From: Anaerolineae bacterium
Lineage (GTDB): Bacteria; Chloroflexota; Anaerolineae; Anaerolineales; Villigracilaceae
Length of the DNA: 15,147 bases
Reading direction: 5' to 3'
Assembly (NCBI GenBank): GCA_003484265.1
Contig: DNDO01000153.1
Span: forward strand, 1 to 15,147
In this document: positions 6,840-13,353 of the stretch, in pieces
Layout of the letters: every line of letters begins with the position of its first letter
Numbering within the stretch: the stretch's first letter is position 1
The notes under the pieces: model-generated
Database searches by the model: none
Seen by the model: only the letters and a program-made list of their open reading frames with translations
Told to the model about the DNA's origin: nothing
Made by a program: the position numbers and the translations under genes

Positions 6840-7691
6840 TCAAACCTTTTTCGCACGGCTAGAAAGTGCTAATGCAATCCCGCCCAATATCAATATTCCT
6901 GCAATAACAAGCCTTGTCGAAATATCCTCCGCAAGGAAAGCAACACCGCTCCATGCCGCAATAACCGGTACGGACAGTTGAACAGTTGCCGCGCGAGTCG
7001 TGGTTAGTCCCCGCAACGCTGCATACCAGATGACATAACCGACGCCTGAAGCCAGCGCGCCGGACAACGATGCGTACAAAATTCCGTGCGGCGAGATGGA
7101 AACATTCTTCAGTGAAAACAATAAAACGAAACCTACCATCGGCACGGCATACACAAAATTCCCTGCCGTATCCCCCAGCGGATTTTGCGACCCACGCCCG
7201 CGGATGGTGTAAAAGCCCCAGGCAATACCGGCGACAGTCATTAAGGCAGAACCGAGCGGCGATGGGGCAGTGAGACCGGGGAACACAAGATAGACCAAGC
7301 CTCCCAGGGCAAGGATCAATCCCAACCACTCCATCAAACGCGGACGTTCACCACTCCTCAACGCGACGACGATCATTGTCACCTGTACACTTCCAAACAG
7401 GATCAATGCGCCTGTGCCTGTGCTCAAACTTAGATAGGCAAAGGAGAAAGTAATTGCATAGATAAATAAAAATGCGGCAGATATCCAACTGCCACGTAAT
7501 ACTGTTTCCCCATTTTTTCTTTGGATGCTGGCAATCATAAATAACATCCCCGCGCCTGATGCCAGTCTTATGGTCGTGTAACTGGTGGGATCGATCGTGT
7601 TTTGCCCCAATGCGAGTCTGTTCAACAGTGAATTGGATGCGAACGCGATCATCGCAAATGTTGTCAGAAGAATGACTCGAGATGACTTCAT
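6840..7691 (-). CDS. EamA/DMT-family transporter
   Basis: A 283-residue inner-membrane protein with about ten hydrophobic helices in two EamA-like halves. The first half runs to about residue 135 (ending LGLILALGGLVYLVFPGL) and the second from about 150 (ALMTVAGIAWGFYTI). It ends with the typical LVIAGILILGGIALALSSR helix. Relatives export amino acids, metabolites or drugs, but the substrate here is unknown. The ATG overlaps the cupin stop as ATGA, with GGAAG 7 bases upstream, so it is the last gene of the operon that begins at pepF or at the rhodanese. The stop is TGA, which shows that TGA is an ordinary stop codon in this genome. Confidence 0.92.
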   Translation of the reverse strand: MKSSRVILLTTFAMIAFASNSLLNRLALGQNTIDPTSYTTIRLASGAGMLFMIASIQRKNGETVLRGSWISAAFLFIYAITFSFAYLSLSTGTGALILFGSVQVTMIVVALRSGERPRLMEWLGLILALGGLVYLVFPGLTAPSPLGSALMTVAGIAWGFYTIRGRGSQNPLGDTAGNFVYAVPMVGFVLLFSLKNVSISPHGILYASLSGALASGVGYVIWYAALRGLTTTRAATVQLSVPVIAAWSGVAFLAEDISTRLVIAGILILGGIALALSSRAKKV

Positions 7692-7999
7692 TTATGCGCT
7701 TCCAAACAAGCCACCCCCTCTGCTCCCACAACCGCATCATGGATTGTGCCGGCAGGCAGGTCGAGGCGGTCACCTGCGTTGAGTGTGAGTTTCCTGCCAA
7801 GTTCAGGCAAACCGAATGTGATCGAACCGCGAATAACATAGATCACTTTGTCGTAGGAATGTGAATGTGCGGAATACATATCAAGCGGACCATTCGACCA
7901 TGAATATGGATTCAACCCCTCGTCTGCGCACAGTCCTTTCAGTGTGGATTCGGTTGGGGGTGTCGGATCAGACCATGGGGTGATTTGAGGCGTGTTCAT
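7688..7999 (-). CDS. Small cupin-domain protein
   Basis: A 103-residue single-domain cupin. Motif 1 is H45-S-H47-SYDKVIYVIRG, and motif 2 is GDRLDLPAGTIH with H87. Two histidines of motif 1 and the histidine of motif 2 could bind a metal. The usual motif 1 glutamate is absent at its place (Lys51, preceded by Asp50), so metal binding may be altered. Small cupins of this type are often enzymes acting on small molecules or sensors, and no substrate is evident. It overlaps both neighbours by ATGA, and GGAG precedes its ATG inside the VOC gene, so the three are tightly coupled. Confidence 0.9.
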   Translation of the reverse strand: MNTPQITPWSDPTPPTESTLKGLCADEGLNPYSWSNGPLDMYSAHSHSYDKVIYVIRGSITFGLPELGRKLTLNAGDRLDLPAGTIHDAVVGAEGVACLEAHK

Positions 8000-8361
8000 T
8001 CCTTCTCCATTAATTCGATTCGATTCCCAAACGGATCGTAGATGTGCGCGCGTTTATATCCATCCAATGGAGGTTGGGACTCGTCCCATTCGTATCCTGC
8101 CTGCTGAACTTTTTCGAGTATCGTGTCAAGATTATCCACGATGAAGGCGGGATGTGCTTTGCGCGCGGGATGAAAATCCTTTTCGATGCCAAGGTGGAGT
8201 TGAACGTTGCCTGATTGGAACCATGCGCCGCCGCGTTTGAGAAGGGCGGACGGCTTAGGTGTTTCGGTGAAGCCCAGGATGTTAATATAGAATGTCCGAG
8301 CGGCATTTTCTTGCGCTTCGGGCATTGCGATTTGCACGTGGTCGATGGATATGATCGCCAT
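7996..8361 (-). CDS. VOC (glyoxalase/dioxygenase superfamily) protein
   Basis: A 121-residue protein made of one VOC unit with two beta-alpha-beta-beta-beta modules. It opens with IDHVQIAMP (H8) and ends with YDPFGNRIELMEKE (E116), the usual first and last metal ligands. H56 in QLHLGIE and H70 in AHPAFIV are plausible further ligands. The family includes glyoxalases, antibiotic-resistance proteins and ring-cleaving dioxygenases, and the substrate here is unknown. The ATG at 8361 was chosen over one 12 codons upstream, because MAIISIDHVQ is the standard opening and the upstream codons overlap the C-terminus of the rhodanese. It starts 2 bases after the TAA of the read-through rhodanese and lacks a Shine-Dalgarno, so it probably depends on ribosomes finishing that gene. 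Confidence 0.9.
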   Translation of the reverse strand: MAIISIDHVQIAMPEAQENAARTFYINILGFTETPKPSALLKRGGAWFQSGNVQLHLGIEKDFHPARKAHPAFIVDNLDTILEKVQQAGYEWDESQPPLDGYKRAHIYDPFGNRIELMEKE

Positions 8362-8363
8362 GT

Positions 8364-8837
8364 TTACGGTTCTGTCGGATACCCTGCTTCTATCCATGCG
8401 CTAAACCCGCCGAGGATGGGGGTGACATTGGCATATCCGTTATGCAATAGGAGAAACGCCGCACGGGCGCTTGTGTGTTCGTCTTGTCAGGTACAGTAGG
8501 TGATGATCCATTCGTCTTTGTCGAGGTCGATTGCGGAGGGGCTTGCTTCGATCAATCCCAATGGAATATTGACCGCGCCGGGAATGTGGCTGATCGCAAA
8601 AGATTCAGCGCTGCGCACATCCACGATGATGGCTGTTCCATTTTCGCCCGCGGTCTTTGCGTCATCAAGGGAAACGCGCGGAACTGCATCTTCTGAAATG
8701 GGAAGCGCGCTGTTGGATGACGGTTGTTGAACCTGCGGGGATTCAGTGTTCGAATCCTGTTGAGGGGCAAGCGCATTACATGCCAATGTGGCAAGAATGA
8801 GGATGGAAACCATAAGGACCATTTTTGATTTTGCCAT
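8364..8837 (-). CDS. Rhodanese-like lipoprotein with in-frame TGA at the catalytic cysteine (candidate selenoprotein)
   Basis: A 157-residue read-through product, with 116 residues before the TGA, the TGA as residue 117, and 40 after. Residues 1-20 are a lipoprotein-type signal (LILATLAC, C20 as anchor, with an imperfect lipobox). A Gln/Ser/Pro-rich linker follows (21-50), then one rhodanese domain with DVRSAESF (73-80), SHIPGAVNIPL (83-93), the active-site loop YCT-[TGA]-QDEHTSAR, and GGFSAW late in the domain. Relatives have YC[ST]C-P-N-E-x-T-S-A-R, where the second Cys is catalytic, and the TGA falls exactly there. The remaining Cys115 would give a C-x-U pair. Read through, the frame ends with TAA 2 bases before the VOC gene; stopped at the TGA, it would leave a 125-base gap. 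GGAAGG at 8844-8849 sets the start. The alternatives are a fresh nonsense mutation or a sequencing error. Confidence 0.72.
8454..8472 (-). promoter_or_regulatory. Candidate bacterial SECIS hairpin
   Basis: In the mRNA the seven-base arm AAGCGCC (8472-8466) pairs with GGCGUUU (8460-8454), with one G-U pair, around the loop CGUGC (8465-8461). The loop starts 22 bases after the UGA. Bacterial SECIS elements typically have the apical loop about 16-37 bases after the UGA, with a G among its first two bases, and both conditions are met. The stem is short and lies in coding sequence, so chance pairing is possible. Confidence 0.5.
8487..8489 (-). other. Candidate selenocysteine codon (UGA)
   Basis: The TGA at 8489-8487 lies in frame between YCT and QDEHTSAR in the rhodanese active-site loop. 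The loop length from this codon to the conserved Ser-Ala-Arg (five residues, then S) equals that from the catalytic Cys in standard rhodaneses (C-x5-S). Other genes in the window (DinB, VOC, cupin, EamA) end normally in TGA, so a general recoding of TGA is unlikely. Confidence 0.65.
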
Positions 8838-8883
8838 GGAATACCTTCCTTTTTTGCTAATTCAGTGTGTGTACAAATCTTCC

Positions 8884-10686
8884 TTACAACTCGCAAAATC
8901 TGTCGATGCGTTTGCCGATGATGGCGAGGCTGTCTGCCCAGAATTTTTTTGTTGTAATGTCAATACCAAACCGTTTGGCAAGTTTGGCGGCGGTGTTCTC
9001 GCCGGTGGATGCAAGCAGGTGTTTGTAATCTTTCACGAACTCGTCGCCGCGCTGTTGATAGATGGCGTATAAGCCTGTGCCGAACAAGAGACCGAACGCA
9101 TACGGAAAATTATAGAAGGGAAAGCCTGCCGAGTAGTAATGCGGTTTCCACGTCCACATGAACTTTTGGAGGTAACGTTCATCGAGTCCGTCGCCATAAG
9201 TGGCTTTCTGCGCGCGTTCCATAATATCGTTAAGATCGTCTGAGGAAAGCTCAGACTCTTCGCGGCGTTCCAGAACTTCCTTTTCAAAGAGGAAGCGGGA
9301 GTAGATATCCACGATCACCTGTGCTGCGCCTTGTATCTGCGCTTCGAGAACAGCCAGTTCCTCCTGGGGGTCCTTGGTTGTGGACAGCACTGCCTCCGTA
9401 ATGATGGTCTCGCACATGATGGAGGCGGTCTCTGCCAGTGTCATCGGTGTATCCTGTTGGAGTTCGGTCTTGTCGGCTTCGAAGGCACAGTAGTTATGGA
9501 AGGCATGACCGAGTTCATGCGCGAGCGTGCTGATCTGGTCGAACGAGCCGTCGAAGTTGGCAAGGATGCGACTCTCTTTAACTGCAGGGATGCCCATGCA
9601 AAATGCGCCGCCGCGTTTTCCCTCGCGTTGTTCGGCATCGATCCAATTATTCTTGAACGCGGTCTCAGCCATATTGCGCAGGTCGGGGGAGAATTTGCCG
9701 AAGTATTCAAGGACGAAATCGCGCGCTTCGTCGAACGAATAAACTTTATCTGTCCTTCCGAGAGGAGCGAAAACATCCCACCAGGCAAGTTGTTCCTTGC
9801 CGATCTTTTTTGCCTTCGCCTTGAAATACTTGCGGAACATGGGGAACGAGTCTTTCATCGCGCCCAGCATGGCATCAAGGGTCTTGCGGTCGATGCGGGC
9901 AGAATCGATGGCTGAGTGGAGCGCATCTTTGCGTCTTCGCTTTTTGTAGAGGGTGTTCGTCTGTCCTTTGACTCCGTTCATGCAAGCCGCCAACGTTTCC
10001 TTGATCGACTCCCACGCTTGATTCTCCGCGTCATATGCGCGGTGGCGGACACTTTCGTCGGGATGCGATTTCAAGTTGATGAGGGCGGGCATGGGCATTT
10101 TTTCGATCTTGCCGTCCAGTTCAAAATCAACAGTAAGTTGTGATGTGACAGTTCCCTGTAATTTGCCGAATGCCCTGCCTCCGCTCAGGTTCATTTCGGC
10201 GGCGAGCACTTCCTCGGCTTCGCTCATCATGTATTTTGCCTGATCGCGTGTTTCCTTGAGGGTGAAGGCGTGCGCTTTTGCAGATGGGTTGGCTTCGATG
10301 GCTTTATCGAGTTTGTCGCCCAAGCTTCCGATCCATGCGCGGAACTTCGTGTTGAGGTTGCTCTGTCGGACTTCGATCTGTTCAAACTCTGAAAGGATGC
10401 GTGCGGCGGTCTTGTCCCGTGAGTCAGTGGTGACAAAGGAATAGATGTAGGCGCCAATCGTCCCTGAGAGGGAGGCGAGTTCGTTGAATTGATCCACTGA
10501 TTTTCCGAGCAGTTCACCCAGTTCTTTCACAGATGTTTTCTTATCTGCCTTGCTGAGCTTGGTCTTGTAGAATTTCTCTAGTTTATCGAGAAGGCTCTGG
10601 TACTCTTTGATGGCATTTTTGAATTTTGGGGATTCAAGTGAGGGATAAACGTTGGTTAGATCCCAGCGTGGGGCTGATATGGTCAT
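8884..10686 (-). CDS. pepF: Oligoendopeptidase F-type metallopeptidase (M3B)
   Basis: A 600-residue cytoplasmic zinc peptidase that cleaves oligopeptides. The zinc site is complete: HELGH at 390-394, with E419 in MTLAETAS, 29 residues after the first His as in M3 enzymes. The N-terminal helical part (WDLTNVYPSLESPKFKNAIKEY) and the C-terminal YYSAGFPFYNFPYAFG (about 540-560) are typical of PepF. Length is normal. There is no signal peptide. TAGGAGACC just upstream of the ATG sets the start. The rhodanese gene begins 46 bases after its stop on the same strand, with no terminator visible between, so pepF may head the operon. A functional link between peptide turnover and the downstream genes is not evident. 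Confidence 0.95.
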   Translation of the reverse strand: MTISAPRWDLTNVYPSLESPKFKNAIKEYQSLLDKLEKFYKTKLSKADKKTSVKELGELLGKSVDQFNELASLSGTIGAYIYSFVTTDSRDKTAARILSEFEQIEVRQSNLNTKFRAWIGSLGDKLDKAIEANPSAKAHAFTLKETRDQAKYMMSEAEEVLAAEMNLSGGRAFGKLQGTVTSQLTVDFELDGKIEKMPMPALINLKSHPDESVRHRAYDAENQAWESIKETLAACMNGVKGQTNTLYKKRRRKDALHSAIDSARIDRKTLDAMLGAMKDSFPMFRKYFKAKAKKIGKEQLAWWDVFAPLGRTDKVYSFDEARDFVLEYFGKFSPDLRNMAETAFKNNWIDAEQREGKRGGAFCMGIPAVKESRILANFDGSFDQISTLAHELGHAFHNYCAFEADKTELQQDTPMTLAETASIMCETIITEAVLSTTKDPQEELAVLEAQIQGAAQVIVDIYSRFLFEKEVLERREESELSSDDLNDIMERAQKATYGDGLDERYLQKFMWTWKPHYYSAGFPFYNFPYAFGLLFGTGLYAIYQQRGDEFVKDYKHLLASTGENTAAKLAKRFGIDITTKKFWADSLAIIGKRIDRFCEL

Positions 10687-10714
10687 GGTGGTCTCCTAAT
10701 GTTGAAGTTATCGT

Positions 10715-10720
10715 AGTATA
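10715..10720 (-). promoter_or_regulatory. Probable -10 box of the pepF promoter
   Basis: TATACT on the minus strand (5 of 6 consensus bases) lies 28 bases before the pepF ATG, leaving a leader of about 20 bases with room for the Shine-Dalgarno. I see no convincing -35 box at 16-18 bases spacing. Confidence 0.4.
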
Positions 10721-10786
10721 CCGTAAGAGAAGATGGGAACGATTGACGCTTGTACAACGTCTTTTCTGCCGGCTTGCAAAACTCGC

Positions 10787-10815
10787 TTGCATTTTGCCAT
10801 AAGACTCAATACAAT
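10787..10815 (+). promoter_or_regulatory. Promoter of the 10841-13238 operon
   Basis: TTGCAT (10787-10792), a 17-base spacer and TACAAT (10810-10815) form a good sigma-70-type promoter. The start site expected near 10822 gives a leader of about 19 bases containing GGAGGT. Confidence 0.6.
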
Positions 10816-10840
10816 GAAAACATACCACGGAGGTATTTCC

Positions 10841-11314
10841 ATGAAACAAGATCGTTTCCTGACCGGTATCTTAATAGGAATTGGATTACTGGTTATCGTT
10901 GCACTGACTGTGTTTTTTACCCGCAAGGATACGCAAACGTACGTCTCGGAGGATTTGCCCGAAGGCATTGTCCATAATTATGTGCTGGCTGTTCTGAACA
11001 AGGATTACGAGAAGGCATACGGTTATCTAGCAGACCTCGAAAACAAGCCGACGTTTGACGAGTTCCGCCGCGCGTTTCTGAACGGGGAAGTGAACCCTGA
11101 AAATCAAGCGGTTGACATTGGCGAGAGCGAGGTCTTCGGCGATACGGCAACTGTCGAACTCGCCCTAATTTACAATTCCAGCGATCCGTTCTCCAGCGGG
11201 TACCGTAATGTGCAGGTCGCGAACCTGCTCAATCAAAACGGCGTATGGAAGTTGACGCTCATGCCTCAATATAATTTCTGGGGCTATAACTGGTATATGG
11301 AAGAACCAAAATAA
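10841..11314 (+). CDS. Membrane-anchored hypothetical protein, DUF4878/NTF2-like fold possible
   Basis: A 157-residue protein with one N-terminal membrane helix (about residues 8-27, FLTGILIGIGLLVIVALTVF) and an exported domain. The domain pattern (EGIVHNYVLAVLNKDYEKAYGYLAD, then FRRAF, later VFGDTATVELALIY and GVWKLTLMPQY) resembles NTF2/DUF4878-type proteins, in which a conserved helix precedes a curved sheet. This is a fold impression, not a firm family call. GGAGGT 7 bases before the ATG at 10841 sets the start; the longer frame from 10733 would place the promoter inside the gene. The DUF5671-like gene begins 28 bases after its stop, so they form an operon and may act together at the membrane. 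Confidence 0.8.
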   Translation: MKQDRFLTGILIGIGLLVIVALTVFFTRKDTQTYVSEDLPEGIVHNYVLAVLNKDYEKAYGYLADLENKPTFDEFRRAFLNGEVNPENQAVDIGESEVFGDTATVELALIYNSSDPFSSGYRNVQVANLLNQNGVWKLTLMPQYNFWGYNWYMEEPK

Positions 11315-11342
11315 TTCCGCGCCGAGCGGGAGGGATACTTAT

Positions 11343-13238
11343 ATGAAATCCATCCGTCGATTATATTTTTATCTAGTTGCTTTTATCAGCATCGAAGTTG
11401 TGTTATGGGGGCTGATCCTTTTGTTGCGTTCGATCCTTGATGACAAGGTCTCGGGCGGGGTGGACGATCTGGCGCAGGCGCTGGCGTTGATATTTGTGGG
11501 CGTGCCGATCTTCCTCATCCACTGGTTGTGGGTACAGCGGGCTTCCGACCGTGAGGATGAAGAAAAAATAGCATCGTTACGCGCGGTCTTCCTTTATGGA
11601 ATATTGCTCGCTACGCTTGCCCCGGTTGTTCAAAATTTATTGGCGTTCATCAATCGTTCATTCCTCGGCGTGGCGCAGTTGAGCTACTCACGCGCATTTC
11701 TGGGCGGTTCACAGACCCTGACCGATAACGCCATTGCCATCGTAATGAATTTGATCGTCGCGGCATATTTCTGGAGTGTCCTGCGGAACGAATGGAAGAC
11801 TCTCCCTGATAAAGAAAATTTCTCCGAAGTGCGCCGTCTGTATCGGTATATTTGGATGCTCTATGGTTTGTTAATGACCGTCCTTGGCGCGCAACAGATT
11901 TTGCGTTTCCTCTTTTATATCCCGGGCAATATATTAGGTGAATTGGGACGAGAGACCGTTGTCAACGGGACAGCTTTGCTCGTCGTCGGGACGCCGGTGT
12001 GGGTCTATTCGTGGCGCGTCATTCAGGACTCTTTACCTGATCCCGATGAAATGAGATCAACCCTGCGCCTTGGGATTCTATACATCCTTGCGTTAGGCGG
12101 AGTGATAACCGTCATAACCGTGGCGTACAACATTGTGTATGAGATCATGTCGATCCTGCTTGGACTGTCCTCAACAATCAGTGATTTTATAGATAAGATC
12201 GGTGGTCCGCTTTCCGTTGGCATACCGCTCGGCGCCGTGTGGGCGTATTTTGGACACTGGCTTAGGCGTCACATTGAATCCGCCGGTGACAAGGTCCGTC
12301 AGGCGGGGATGACACGTCTCTATTATTACATCCTTGCCTTCATTGGGTTGGTGGTCGCATTCGTCGGCGTCGGGACATTGTTCACTTTTATCATTGACAT
12401 GGTAACGAACAGAGGGTTCGTCCTGGGGAGCGGTAATCGATCCAGCCTGGCATCTGCGTTTTCGTCGCTTCTTGTTGGGTTACCCCTCTGGCTGTTTAAC
12501 TGGCGACCGATGCAATTGGAAGCATTGGCGCAAAACGAAATGGGAGACCATGCGCGGAGGTCGGTACTTCGCAAGTTCTATATCTATCTGGCGTTATTCG
12601 CATCCGTCATTGGCGGGATGACAGCGGCTGTTGGGTTGGTATACCTTCTCCTACGAACAGTGTTGACAGGCGATGCCGGCAGCGACTTTGTCAACCAACT
12701 TCTCAACTTCATACAACTTTTATTCCTGTTCAGCGTGGTGATCATCTATCACTTGAGGGTCATGCGCGCAGATGGCACATCCATTTCTGACTTGCTGGCT
12801 GAGAAGCAAAGCGCCTTTGGGGTACTGATCGTTGACTCAGGCGATGGCTTTGTTGAATCGGTCAAAGCCGCGTTGGTGAAATCGGAGGCGAAGGTGCAGG
12901 TGACGGTCACGACCCTCGCCGAGAAGCCGCAAGGTGATTTTGGCGCGGTCATTGTCAGTGGAGGCGTGTTGGCGGTGGAAGATGCTCCGGCGTGGATCAG
13001 GTCATTTAACGGAAACAAGGTCATTGTCCAGAATGAAGCGATGAATCTCGTGTGGGCGGATGATGCTGCGCAGGCGGCACTGTCTGTGCAGATGATGGCT
13101 GAGGGGCAAGCAGTCCAAATAAAGAAACAATCACGTTCGGCATGGATATTCGTTGTGTATGTTTTTGCGGCGTTGTTCGCATTACAGATGTTGTTTGTAG
13201 TATTGGCGTTGGGTATTTCGTTGATCAGCGGGTTCTAA
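11343..13238 (+). CDS. Large polytopic membrane protein with repeated DUF5671-like units
   Basis: A 631-residue inner-membrane protein with more than ten hydrophobic helices. An internal repeat of about 155 residues is visible. RRLYFYLVAFISIEVVLWGL (5-24), RRLYRYIWMLYGLLMTVLGA (164-183) and TRLYYYILAFIGLVVAFVGV (324-343) open three units. Within them recur VGVPIFLIHW (52-61), VGTPVWVYSW (215-224) and VGLPLWLFNW (378-387), and after these SLRAVFLYG, TLRLGILYI and VLRKFYIYL. This matches the DUF5671 family pattern as I know it. A soluble insert (about 488-595) with an alpha/beta, Rossmann-like look (FGVLIVDSGDGFVESVKAAL, then FGAVIVSGGVL) precedes a last membrane helix (600-628). GGGAGGG at 11328-11334 sets the start. 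Function is unknown; no transporter or enzyme motif is evident. Confidence 0.82.
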   Translation: MKSIRRLYFYLVAFISIEVVLWGLILLLRSILDDKVSGGVDDLAQALALIFVGVPIFLIHWLWVQRASDREDEEKIASLRAVFLYGILLATLAPVVQNLLAFINRSFLGVAQLSYSRAFLGGSQTLTDNAIAIVMNLIVAAYFWSVLRNEWKTLPDKENFSEVRRLYRYIWMLYGLLMTVLGAQQILRFLFYIPGNILGELGRETVVNGTALLVVGTPVWVYSWRVIQDSLPDPDEMRSTLRLGILYILALGGVITVITVAYNIVYEIMSILLGLSSTISDFIDKIGGPLSVGIPLGAVWAYFGHWLRRHIESAGDKVRQAGMTRLYYYILAFIGLVVAFVGVGTLFTFIIDMVTNRGFVLGSGNRSSLASAFSSLLVGLPLWLFNWRPMQLEALAQNEMGDHARRSVLRKFYIYLALFASVIGGMTAAVGLVYLLLRTVLTGDAGSDFVNQLLNFIQLLFLFSVVIIYHLRVMRADGTSISDLLAEKQSAFGVLIVDSGDGFVESVKAALVKSEAKVQVTVTTLAEKPQGDFGAVIVSGGVLAVEDAPAWIRSFNGNKVIVQNEAMNLVWADDAAQAALSVQMMAEGQAVQIKKQSRSAWIFVVYVFAALFALQMLFVVLALGISLISGF

Positions 13239-13243
13239 AGAGT

Positions 13244-13308
13244 AGGTGACAGTCACTTCCGCGATGCACTCCTGTAATGAAACGCAGGGAGCCAAGTGAC
13301 TGTCACCT
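13244..13308. repeat. 65-bp inverted repeat with 15-bp perfect arms (terminator, operator pair or MITE/REP-like element)
   Basis: The left arm AGGTGACAGTCACTT (13244-13258) is the exact reverse complement of the right arm (13294-13308). Each arm is itself palindromic around one base (GTGAC-A-GTCAC at 13246-13256 and GTGAC-T-GTCAC at 13296-13306), with centres 50 bp apart. The interior has a weaker nested pairing (CTCCTG with CAGGGAG). The right arm runs into TTTT, so the element could end the upstream operon. Its shape also resembles small RAYT/REP-type or MITE repeats. Confidence 0.75.
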
Positions 13309-13323
13309 TTTATGATGTAAAAT
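13296..13323 (+). promoter_or_regulatory. Candidate dnaN promoter overlapping the inverted repeat
   Basis: GTGACT (13296-13301, 4 of 6 bases of TTGACA) and TAAAAT (13318-13323, 5 of 6) are 16 bases apart. The start expected near 13330 gives a leader of about 24 bases with GAGGAG before the ATG at 13354. The -35 is part of the right palindromic arm. TATGAT at 13311-13316 is an alternative -10. Confidence 0.45.
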
Positions 13324-13353
13324 ATGAGGGTCATTATCAATCGAGGAGACGCC

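Noticed and set aside
8487..8489. TGA reassigned to Trp or Gly throughout this genome
   Set aside because: DinB, EamA, cupin and VOC all end in TGA at natural family lengths, and neither Trp nor Gly makes sense at a catalytic Cys.
8487..8837. Rhodanese as a normal 116-residue protein ending at the TGA
   Set aside because: It would lack the catalytic Cys and the last third of the domain, while the next 40 codons still encode those parts in frame. A truncated gene is kept only as the alternative to Sec.
10733..10840. Longer N-terminus for the 10841 protein
   Set aside because: It would place the promoter (10787-10815) and GGAGGT inside the coding region and put a poor sequence before the membrane helix.
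13324..13353. dnaN start at the upstream ATG 13324, with a possible leaderless promoter TATGAT 7 bases before
   Set aside because: The ATG at 13354 has GAGGAG at good spacing, and MKVTVLQENL aligns with known clamps. The ten extra residues do not.
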